Under the pieces are notes generated by a model. That model saw only the letters and a list, made by a program, of their open reading frames with translations. It was not told where the DNA came from and ran no database searches. Below are positions 7,276 through 16,600 of a DNA stretch of 64,000 nucleotides, piece after piece. The stretch lies in NCBI RefSeq assembly GCF_000934745.1, contig NZ_JYNO01000013.1, positions 1-64,000 of the forward strand. The letters run 5' to 3'. Numbering within the stretch: position 1 is the first letter of the stretch; every line of letters starts with the position of its first letter. The stretch is from Desulfonatronum thioautotrophicum (GTDB lineage: Bacteria > Desulfobacterota > Desulfovibrionia > Desulfovibrionales > Desulfonatronaceae). A program made the position numbers and the translations under genes.

Positions 7276-10200
7276 ATGAAATCAAGATGGCTTTATTTAC
7301 CTATTGAACTGAAAGTTAGAGACCTTAATTCACGCATATTGCTGGCAAGTTTTGCCGCTGTGAGTGGTATCAAAACAATTATTGGGCATAAATTAGAAGT
7401 TCAGCACAGAATAGGGGAATTCCCTCCTGGGGTTTTCTTGATGTACGGATTTGTTGGCAACTATTTGAATACTTATGAAAAAATTATAAAATATGGCCAC
7501 AAGGTTGTTGCTCAAGACGATGAAGGGTTAGTTGTTTGGCAGAATGATATGTATCAGAAATTTCGTGTTTCTAGCTCTGTTTTAGAAAAGGTAAGTCAAG
7601 TATACGCATGGGGGCATAATCAGAAGCAACTGATTGATAATTGGAGCCCAAAAACTAAAGAAAAAATATTGATCACAGGTAGTCCTCGTTTCGACTTGCT
7701 ACGGGAACCTTTCAGTTCGGTTTTGGCTTCAGACGCCAACAGGATTAAAGAAACATTTGGTAATTATCTTTTGATTAACACAAACTTCGGAAGAGTGAAT
7801 CACTTCAAAGGTGTAGAGTATTTTGTTCAGACAAAAACGGTTGAGTACGCCTTGAGCGGGGATCAAATCCAGTTTTTTGAGGAGCATCTGAATTTTCAGA
7901 TGTCAATCTATACCAGTTTTATTAAAATGCTTCCTGCGCTCAGCGCCGCTTTTCCAGAAAAACTGTTCATCATCAGACCCCATCCTTCTGAAAATCGCGA
8001 CACATGGCGTAAACACACCAGTGGCCTGCCCAATGTAAAAGTAGTTCATGAAGGCAGCGTTCTGCCCTGGATCCTTGGCTCAGAGATGCTCATTCATAAC
8101 GGATGTACTACCGGAGTGGAAGCATACATGCTGAACAAACTGGTGATAGCCTATCGTCCGGTGATACAGGAGCATCTGGAAACGCATCTGCCCAACGGAC
8201 TCAGCCATCAGGTGTTTACAACTGAAGAATTGATTGCTGCTGTAACAGCGTATGCAAACGGAAAAGAGCCTTTCAGAACACCGGAAACTGAGAAAACCGC
8301 CAGATTTTATATCGACGCAATCGATGGCGCGTTTGCCGCCGAGCGAATCACGTTTATGCTGCGCGAATATGAAATGGAATCAAGTGACACTGATAGGCAA
8401 CGGGAGAAACACATCAATAACCTAGCAGCAACAGGTTTTTCAAATTCAGACTGCTTCAAAACAACCCTTTCGAATGACTATATTAAACATAAATTTCCGG
8501 GCCTTTCTATGGAAGAAGTTACGGAATATCTCCAAAAACTGAAGAGAGCTTCAAACCGTTTCAGCAATGTAAATGTAACGCGAGTCGGTGAAACATGTTA
8601 CATGTTTGAAAATATAGCCAAACCATCTGGAGCAGTAATGCAAAAGAACATCGGTCCAGGCTCACAACACCCTGAAGCATTTGTCACCATAGACTGCCCG
8701 GTTTGTGGCAGTCGGGAATTTTCGATTTATTTTGAAGCCACGCCAGACCAGTTTCTGAACGACTTCCGAAAGCGTTACTATAATCTTAAAGTTTTGGAGG
8801 TTACACTGCAAACAATATTTTCTGTTAAGCAGTGTCAGGTTTGCAGTTTTGTTTTCTTAAACCCGCGCCTAAAATCGAATTTTTACCATGCCGCCTATAA
8901 TGATGCCAAGGTGGGGCAGCATGATCTTAAGAAATACACGTTTGAAGAAGGTGATTTGCAGCATCTCTGGAACACCTATCATAAATGGTCCGCCACCATA
9001 AGTTTCATGAACAGTATGGCTTATTTGAAAGACCGTTTCAAAACCGCCAAAAATACAGGTTACCGCCAGATTCGTTTATTGGACTACGGATGTGGAATGG
9101 GACACCTGATGGACGTATGCAAGGTGTTTGGAGTGGAGGCCGTGGGTGTGGACATTGATCAATTCCGGATAAAGTATTGCAGGAACAAAGGACACAGGGT
9201 TTATGGCCCTGCAGAACTGCCTGAAAGTGAAAAATTTGATATCATCATTTCTGAAAGTGTACTTGAGCATGTAAACGATTTAAATGAATATTTTTACTAC
9301 CTCAACAGCAGGCTGTACACCGGCGGAATATGCTCACTAAATGGGCTGACTCCGGCAATTATTGATATTGAGCGTAAAAAAGGCGTATTTAAAAATGCCA
9401 TATTTATTGAACATATCAATTACTTCACGCCAGCGTCTTTCAATCGAATGGTTTTAAAACATGGTTTTAAAATTATTACCAGAAATGTGGAACCAATCCA
9501 GCAGGTGGCTGACAAAGGTTTTGGAGATAATGGTCACTTTAAAGTTGATTTGATTAAAACAGCAGACGCGCCCTGCTCCAAAATGCGTCATATCAACACC
9601 ACACATTTGCCTTGTGACAACACTGCGGATGAATCAAAACATACCAAAACCCCGACAGACAGGGTGTATTCTGATGAAACACATCAGGTATTTTTCGGCT
9701 ATTACGACATTACACCTTTCAGCCCTGATGAATCCAAGCTTTTAGCCATGCATGCACCCCTCGAAAATGTAACCCCGGCACCGAACAGCCAAGTCAAGGT
9801 AGGCTTTTACGATCTTAATCAGCAGGCTCCAGAATTTCAGGCTGTCGATATCTCAAGCACATGGTGCTGGCAGATGGGGTGCAGATTGCAATGGTATCCG
9901 GCAGCCGGTGAAAATACTATCCTGTATAACAAGCTTGTGAATGGAAAATATGGGAGTGTTATTCAGGATGTTTATTCAAAAAATATCCTGAAAGCATATA
10001 CATATCCTCTGTATGCTGTCAGCCCAGATGGACGTTGGGGGCTATCCATTAACTTTTCGCGCCTGCAAAGGCTTAGGCCTGGATATGGCTATACCTCATT
10101 GCCTGACGAGACCAAGAATGATTTAGCGCCGATTCGTGATGGCATCTGGCGTATTGAGATGGAAACCGGCAGGACGAAATTCCTTCTTTCTTTGAGAAGA

Positions 10201-12576
10201 GTGAAAGATATCAAGCCACATAAAAGTATGGGAGGTGCGGAGCATTATTTCAATCACTTACTCTTCAATCCTTCAAGCACACGCTTTCTCTTTATGCATC
10301 TCTGGGTCAAGGCTGGGAAACGCTTCAGCCGGCTTCTGACCTCAGACTGCAATGGACAGGATATGTGGGTTGTAAACAACGAGGGACATACATCCCATTA
10401 CACTTGGAAATCAAACACCGAGCTGCTGGTATGGGCCACACATGCCCAATTCGGAAGTCACTATTATCTATACAAGGACCAGTCGAATGAAAGATCCATC
10501 CTCGGAAAAGGTGTGTTGACCGAAGACGGACATCAGTCTTATCTCCCATCGGGAGCCGGACTCATAACTGATAACTACCCTAATAAGCAGCGTGTACAGT
10601 CCGTTTTTTACTACGATTTTTACAAAAATAGCCTCCATACCATTCATCAATCCTTCAGGCCAGAAAATATCACCGGCGAGGTCCGCTGCGATTTTCATCC
10701 CCGCTTAAGTGCCACCGGCCGGTGGCTTTGTATTGATGATGTTCAGGGGGGTAAGCGGGTGATGCGCATTATTGATCTGAGCGATCTTTTCCCGAATCAG
10801 GCGCCGGCACTTCAGGCAAGTCGGCAAACGTCAGCTCGGCCTGAACATGTGTTGTCTGGTGCAAAGGGAAAGGAAATTATCGGTGCAGAGGATAAGACAG
10901 GACAAGTTAAAACAGCCAGCACGCCAGGTACGCTTGCTACGGGTACTCAAGATACGACATTAACACCATCGGCCACAGATACAAGCATGTATGTTCAGGT
11001 GCGTGCCAACGAGACGAGACAGGTGGATCGAAAATTCCGCCTTGCCAGAATCTGGTCCAATGAAGAGCTCAAAAAAATTGCGCATCATTTTGCTGGCAAG
11101 GTAGTAAATGTCTCCGCAGGTGATGATGTGGACAAACAAGGTGACACGTACCGTAACTACTTCTTCAATGCCCAAAGTTATCATATAACTAACCACGCCC
11201 CTGGGAGTTATCGGGGCTTTCAAGGAGGACCTGGAGAAATACTCTTAGACCTTAAGGGCAAGATTCCAGATGAGTTGGCAGGTGCCTTTGATGTAGTTTT
11301 TAACCACACAACCCTAGAACATATTTTTGAAGTTCAAACTGCTTTTTCTAACCTTTGTCAGCTCACGGCAGATATCCTGATCGTAGTGGTGCCCTTTTGC
11401 CAGGTGCAACACGAAACGTCCGGGTACGAAGATTTCTGGCGATTCACTCCGACCTGCGTGCGTCAGATGTTCAAAAACAACGACCTGGAAGTTATTTATG
11501 AAGTGGCAAACAATGACCCTAATGCTGCCACTTATTTGTTATTTGTTGGCTCACGCCATCCCGAAAAATGGAATCAAAAAATGCTTTCATACAAACCCAT
11601 AGAAAAGGCTGGAGCCTGGATTGGAGAGAAGAACCCAACTACTCAACCATCAGCCATTCAAAATATCACTTCCAATAAGTCTTCGATTAAGGAAGCAAAC
11701 ATTGAAAAGATGCTGACAGTTGATGAGATCTCAAAAATAACAACCGTCATAGTTCGCTCAGTTGGCGAACGGACAACTGCTGCCTGCATTTATCTCCTGC
11801 AACAGGCTTTGCCTGATTCTGAAATCATATGCATCAATGAGATCCCATTCAGTAAAGCTGTCAAGGGAACTTTTGAAGTTGGCATTGAGAAAAATCGTAA
11901 ATGGACTTTGGTCATAGATGCCGACGTCCTTATCCGTGCTGGTTTTATCAGTGAGATAGTTTCTTTTGCTGAAACTCAGCCTGATAATACTTTCGTTATT
12001 CAAGGTCTCATTTTTGATAAATTTTTTCATGTACTTCGTCCTGCTGGCAACCACCTCTATCTGACAAAAAATCTTAATCGAGCTAAAGATTTAGTTCCAC
12101 GAGAAGGTACCACTTTGCGCCCTGAGCACTCTACGGTACTTAAAATGGTAGAGAATGGATACTCCTTCATACAAAGGGACTATATTGCTGGTTTGCATGA
12201 TTACGAACAGCAATATTTAGATATTGCAAAAAAATGTTTTGTTCAGGCGCACAAACATCCTACACAGCTTGATATTGTATGGCCACTTTGGGAAAAATTT
12301 TCATCTCAAGATCGAGATTATCAATTAGCAATCGCCAGTGCGGAATATGGAAAAAAAAATAAGGATACTGTTTATATAGATTCAAATTTTTTGGAAAAAA
12401 GCCTTCAAAATATTTTGACTGATTTCAAAGAAAAAAACAAAGAGCCTTTAAAAATTTTCAATTATAATGATGCCGTAGTGAACAGCTATCTGGGTGATGT
12501 TTTGAACAAATACGAAGTTCAATACCTGCAAGATAAGATTTTTCCTGTAAGTCTATGGAATACCCATTCCAGATAA
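7276..12576 (+). CDS. Giant five-part surface-carbohydrate protein (GT-B, two methyltransferase-like parts, beta-propeller, GT-A-like)
   Basis: A 1766-aa single frame. Residues about 1-370 resemble 'surface carbohydrate biosynthesis' GT-B proteins ('WLYLPIELKVRDLNSR', 'FIIRPHPSENRDTW', 'EMLIHNGCTTGVEAYM'). Residues about 470-770 carry a zinc ribbon ('CPVCGSREF', 'CQVCSFVFLNPR') and a methyltransferase with motif I 'IRLLDYGCGMGHLMDV' near 600. Residues about 794-1170 look like a beta-propeller with repeated 'SPDG'/'STGRWL'-type blades ('VFFGYYDITPFSPDESKLL'). Residues about 1240-1440 resemble a second methyltransferase with a degraded glycine motif ('KVVNVSAGDD') but a clear 'FDVVFNHTTLEHIFE'. 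Residues about 1480-1766 look GT-A-like, with 'WTLVIDADVLIRAG' supplying a DxD. No signal peptide or membrane segment is visible, so it should act in the cytoplasm. The final third becomes AT-rich. Confidence 0.75.
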   Translation: MKSRWLYLPIELKVRDLNSRILLASFAAVSGIKTIIGHKLEVQHRIGEFPPGVFLMYGFVGNYLNTYEKIIKYGHKVVAQDDEGLVVWQNDMYQKFRVSSSVLEKVSQVYAWGHNQKQLIDNWSPKTKEKILITGSPRFDLLREPFSSVLASDANRIKETFGNYLLINTNFGRVNHFKGVEYFVQTKTVEYALSGDQIQFFEEHLNFQMSIYTSFIKMLPALSAAFPEKLFIIRPHPSENRDTWRKHTSGLPNVKVVHEGSVLPWILGSEMLIHNGCTTGVEAYMLNKLVIAYRPVIQEHLETHLPNGLSHQVFTTEELIAAVTAYANGKEPFRTPETEKTARFYIDAIDGAFAAERITFMLREYEMESSDTDRQREKHINNLAATGFSNSDCFKTTLSNDYIKHKFPGLSMEEVTEYLQKLKRASNRFSNVNVTRVGETCYMFENIAKPSGAVMQKNIGPGSQHPEAFVTIDCPVCGSREFSIYFEATPDQFLNDFRKRYYNLKVLEVTLQTIFSVKQCQVCSFVFLNPRLKSNFYHAAYNDAKVGQHDLKKYTFEEGDLQHLWNTYHKWSATISFMNSMAYLKDRFKTAKNTGYRQIRLLDYGCGMGHLMDVCKVFGVEAVGVDIDQFRIKYCRNKGHRVYGPAELPESEKFDIIISESVLEHVNDLNEYFYYLNSRLYTGGICSLNGLTPAIIDIERKKGVFKNAIFIEHINYFTPASFNRMVLKHGFKIITRNVEPIQQVADKGFGDNGHFKVDLIKTADAPCSKMRHINTTHLPCDNTADESKHTKTPTDRVYSDETHQVFFGYYDITPFSPDESKLLAMHAPLENVTPAPNSQVKVGFYDLNQQAPEFQAVDISSTWCWQMGCRLQWYPAAGENTILYNKLVNGKYGSVIQDVYSKNILKAYTYPLYAVSPDGRWGLSINFSRLQRLRPGYGYTSLPDETKNDLAPIRDGIWRIEMETGRTKFLLSLRRVKDIKPHKSMGGAEHYFNHLLFNPSSTRFLFMHLWVKAGKRFSRLLTSDCNGQDMWVVNNEGHTSHYTWKSNTELLVWATHAQFGSHYYLYKDQSNERSILGKGVLTEDGHQSYLPSGAGLITDNYPNKQRVQSVFYYDFYKNSLHTIHQSFRPENITGEVRCDFHPRLSATGRWLCIDDVQGGKRVMRIIDLSDLFPNQAPALQASRQTSARPEHVLSGAKGKEIIGAEDKTGQVKTASTPGTLATGTQDTTLTPSATDTSMYVQVRANETRQVDRKFRLARIWSNEELKKIAHHFAGKVVNVSAGDDVDKQGDTYRNYFFNAQSYHITNHAPGSYRGFQGGPGEILLDLKGKIPDELAGAFDVVFNHTTLEHIFEVQTAFSNLCQLTADILIVVVPFCQVQHETSGYEDFWRFTPTCVRQMFKNNDLEVIYEVANNDPNAATYLLFVGSRHPEKWNQKMLSYKPIEKAGAWIGEKNPTTQPSAIQNITSNKSSIKEANIEKMLTVDEISKITTVIVRSVGERTTAACIYLLQQALPDSEIICINEIPFSKAVKGTFEVGIEKNRKWTLVIDADVLIRAGFISEIVSFAETQPDNTFVIQGLIFDKFFHVLRPAGNHLYLTKNLNRAKDLVPREGTTLRPEHSTVLKMVENGYSFIQRDYIAGLHDYEQQYLDIAKKCFVQAHKHPTQLDIVWPLWEKFSSQDRDYQLAIASAEYGKKNKDTVYIDSNFLEKSLQNILTDFKEKNKEPLKIFNYNDAVVNSYLGDVLNKYEVQYLQDKIFPVSLWNTHSR

Positions 12577-12606
12577 TTAATCTCAAAATATTGCTAGGTA
12601 AAAATT

Positions 12607-13665
12607 ATGAATTATGTAGGCTATGAAAATATTTGTAGAGCTCTATTTTATAAAAAAATTGCAATTACTAAATTTGGCAGCAAAAACATCTTTAATAAAG
12701 ACGTTCTCAAGATTAATTGGATGCTCACATATCGATGTAATTACAATTGCTCTTATTGCTATGGGCATGATAATGACACAGGATTTTTTCACAGGAAGCA
12801 GGATATTTTAAAAGCGACTGAAAAAATCCTGGATTTGAACAGAAGTCAATTCGAATTTGGATTAAACGGTGGAGAACCAACAATCGCCCCTGGATATTTA
12901 GAACTTTTAAAACTTATTGCAACCAGTACAAAATCTTGTAGTGTTGTAACAATTACAAATCTGAGTCGCAAAGAATCATTTTTTGAAAAAATTGCAGAAA
13001 TGCCTAACGCATCGAGTTTGCGCTTTCATTGCTCTTATCATTTTGAGGACGGGGATTTTTCAAGATTTTTAAATAATGTCAAAATTCTTGCTGATGCAGG
13101 CTGTTACGTCAAGATTATAATTCTAGCTCATCCTTTGTTTTATTATGCCGTAAAATCATTTACAAAGGCAGCTGAATCATTATCAGCACAAATAAAAGCT
13201 GATTGTCAAAGATGTGACGTTGTTTTGCTGCCAATAAAAGAGAAAGATTGTAATGGTTTCTATACCTTGCTCGACCAAAGATACACTAATGAATATAGGT
13301 CATGGTTAGATGAGAAAACAGGTTTTACAAAAAATATTGATGGAAGTGAAAAAAAATTCTTATTAATGGAAGTTTCTGATAATAATACAAAATCTATAAA
13401 ATCTGAATTGGTATACTTGAATCAATCTATTTTGGAAAAATATTCATTTTATAAATTCAAGGGAATGAAGTGTATGGCTGGGTATAACAGCATTGCAATA
13501 GATCCGAAGGGTGATTTATCTCCAGCAGTATGTTTTCGAGGGAAGAAAAAGTTTGGCAACATTTTTGATTCAGAACCAGAATTTTTTCCCGATGGATTGA
13601 TATGCCCTTATGAATATTGCACATGCTCAGCAGACTATGTTTTGCCTAAATACAAGATATCATAG
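12607..13665 (+). CDS. Radical SAM protein with C-terminal cysteine cluster
   Basis: A 352-aa protein with the radical SAM CxxxCxxC motif at C44, C48 and C51 ('TYRCNYNCSYCYGH') and the SAM-contacting 'GLNGGEPTIAPG'. The C-terminus has cysteines at about 289, 309, 333, 338 and 340 ('KCMAGYNS', 'AVCFRG', 'CPYEYCTC'), consistent with an auxiliary Fe-S cluster of the SPASM/twitch type. Such enzymes catalyse oxidations, epimerisations or peptide modifications. The gene lies 30 bases after the 1766-aa gene and 13 before the 1423-aa gene, is strongly AT-rich, and is unusual in a glycan locus. Its substrate (sugar, lipid or peptide) cannot be predicted. Confidence 0.8.
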   Translation: MNYVGYENICRALFYKKIAITKFGSKNIFNKDVLKINWMLTYRCNYNCSYCYGHDNDTGFFHRKQDILKATEKILDLNRSQFEFGLNGGEPTIAPGYLELLKLIATSTKSCSVVTITNLSRKESFFEKIAEMPNASSLRFHCSYHFEDGDFSRFLNNVKILADAGCYVKIIILAHPLFYYAVKSFTKAAESLSAQIKADCQRCDVVLLPIKEKDCNGFYTLLDQRYTNEYRSWLDEKTGFTKNIDGSEKKFLLMEVSDNNTKSIKSELVYLNQSILEKYSFYKFKGMKCMAGYNSIAIDPKGDLSPAVCFRGKKKFGNIFDSEPEFFPDGLICPYEYCTCSADYVLPKYKIS

Positions 13666-13678
13666 TTTATAATTTTTT

Positions 13679-16600
13679 ATGAAAACTGAATACTCAAATA
13701 ACATTATAGCTCTGCTAGAAGAATTTAGCGCTTACTCTTCTGATATCTATCTTCAGACAGATATCAATATGCGCCAGTCTCTGGTCAAAAAGCAGAAGGA
13801 CATAATTGAAAGACTTAAGAAACATTTTCGTATCGTATCGATCAATCAACAAGAAAACATTAATCTAAGCGTAATATTTTATAATGATGACCACTTGCCA
13901 GATTTCTTTCAAAATATCAGTGTTGATACAAAAACAAACAATGAATATATTATAATCATTGATGAAAATAATTATTCAAAATTCTTATCCCAAGGAGTGA
14001 TTGATAAGTGTAGCAACTCTTTAGTATTTATTATATATCCAGATGTTAAAAATCAACGAGATCGTCAGTTATTGTCATGGTCAGGCCTGTTCCTTGCGAT
14101 GGAAGCATCAACTGGTCTTGCCTTGTGTTTATTCAAAAATGAAAATTTTCGTTTAACCTCAAAATACTTTGAAATACTAGAGTCCAACCCGTCTGTGTTT
14201 GGCGTATTTGATTCGAAGAAGGCAACTGACAAACCCGCAGATCTTGGTTTGCCTGTTGTTTGGCGTCCATGGGTTCATGAAAGGTATGGCTTTCCTGATC
14301 CATTACAATGTTTGGACGGACTTCTCGCTTTTTTTCGTTACGCGGGCAAGCTGCTTCCAACAATTTGCCATGATAACACTATACATATTCCTGATTATAA
14401 AGGCAGCAACAAGGTTTCCATCATTATCCCCGTTTGGAATCATGCCGATTACACAAAACAGTGCCTTGAATCTTTATCCACCATTACAAGGTACCACAAT
14501 CTAGAAGTCATCATTGTCGACAATGGATCCGTTGATTCCACCAAATCCATTGTATCCAAGTATAATATTCGTTTATTATCAAATGCAGAAAATCAAGGCT
14601 TTACTGTTGCTTGCAACCAGGGCGCAGCTATCGCCAATGGCGAATACCTTCTTTTCTTGAACAACGACACGATCCCCTTGGCTGGTTGGCTTGAGTCCCT
14701 TGTGCGTGTCCTTGATGACAATCCTTGGGTCGGAGCTGTTGGTTCACGACTGATCTATCCCGACGGCACCCTGCAGGAAGCATCAGCCATTGTTCACAAC
14801 GACGCCACAGTTACCAATTTTGGCCGGTACGATCATCCTGCTTACAGAAAATACAACAAGCCTTGTGAAGTGGACTATTGCAGTGGAGCTTGTTTCCTCG
14901 TTAGAAGAACTCTTTTTCATGACCTCGGCGGCTTTGATCTACGCTATTCTCCAGCCTATTATGAGGAGACAGACCTTTGTTTTTCAATTCGGGAGAAAGG
15001 CCTTGTTGTCCTTTATGAACCTGCTTCAACCCTCATTCACTTCGGCTCAACCACCGCCGGTCTAGACCCCACAAAAGGCGTTAGACGACACCTGCTTGTA
15101 AATAGAATAAAATTTTTCAACAAATGGAAAAAAACTTTACTCAACCATGAAATGCCTCCTTCTCAAGAAGAAGAGGTCACAACCTGTGATCGTGGGCAAC
15201 TGGGGAGAAGGATTGGTAAAAAGAGAGAGCTGCCATTGATTGCAGAATGTGCCGAAAAACCCAAGATTTGCATAGTCAGTGACTTTATGCCCCGGTTTAA
15301 CGCCAGTTCTTCCAATTTGAGAGTCAGCCATCTGATTCGTCTGATGAAAGATGCTGGGCATCCCCTCGAATATATATATTTCGTTCGTGACCCCGAAGAT
15401 CGCAAGTATCAACAAGCTCACCCCGGTGTTCTGTTTTGCCATGTGCCTTTCAATGTCAAAGATTTGTTGAACGCCATTATGAGTTCTAATTCAAATATAA
15501 TCTGGCTAACAAATCTCTGGACTGTGGAATGGCTTGAATATGCCACGCACATTGTGCGATACATAAAAAAACATTTGCCTTATGTGAGTATTGTCATGGA
15601 TACCATGGATTTTCATGCTAAAAAAAATCATCGTAAATACCTTGCTGACCGTATACCTGAAGATTTGGCAACTTCGGCCCGTTTTCTAGAGATTGAGCGT
15701 GATGTTTACCCACTTGTAAATTCTTTAGTCACAGTGACTAACGAGGAGTGCCGCGACATTCAGAATGCAATACCTGACTGTGCACCCATCACGATCCTGC
15801 CGAATATTCATGAGGTTCCTCGCTCCATTCCGCCTCTGCCAGGGCGTTCCCATCTTGTATTTCTGGGCAATTTCTCAGTACTGCATAACAGAGACGGAGT
15901 TCATTGGTTTTTGAAAAATGTGTTGCCAATAATTATTGCGAAACATCCTGATATCGAATTTCACTTGGTCGGCAGGGATGCGGATAAATATTTCACAGAA
16001 TCGTCAGGTTTGAGGATCATAGGCTTTGCTGACAACCTGGAAAAAATGCTGGCCAAGTACCGTGTGTTTGTCTGTCCCTTGACATACGGAGCGGGAATGA
16101 AAGGTAAGATCGGAAGCGCAGCGGCTTGTGGTCTGCCAACCGTGACCACAACCATTGGCCTGGAAGGCTTCCCCCTCGTACACGGTGTAAATTGTTTGGT
16201 TGCCGATACGGCAAATGATTTCGCCGATGCATGCTTAACCTTGGTCAAGGATGATACGCTTTGGAATAAGCTTTCAAACGAAATTCACGCCATGATCAGA
16301 AAGCATTACAGTCCGAGAACCGTAGGCTCGCAACTTTACAAACTTCTGGACGGACTTGGAGCGTCAGCAAAGCGTGGGGTGAGCAGTATGGCAAAAGGAG
16401 AGGCAGGGCAGCTTCCCAGTGATCCCGGGTTTTCGAGTCCAGAGGCGGACACAATGGATGCATCTCAGCCTGATGCGCGCGTACTTGCCTTCTATTTGCC
16501 ACAATTTCATCAAATACCTGAGAATGACGCTTGGTGGGGCAAGGGATTTACCGACTGGGTAAATGTTCGAAAAACCAAGCCATCTTTCTCTGGTCATCTG

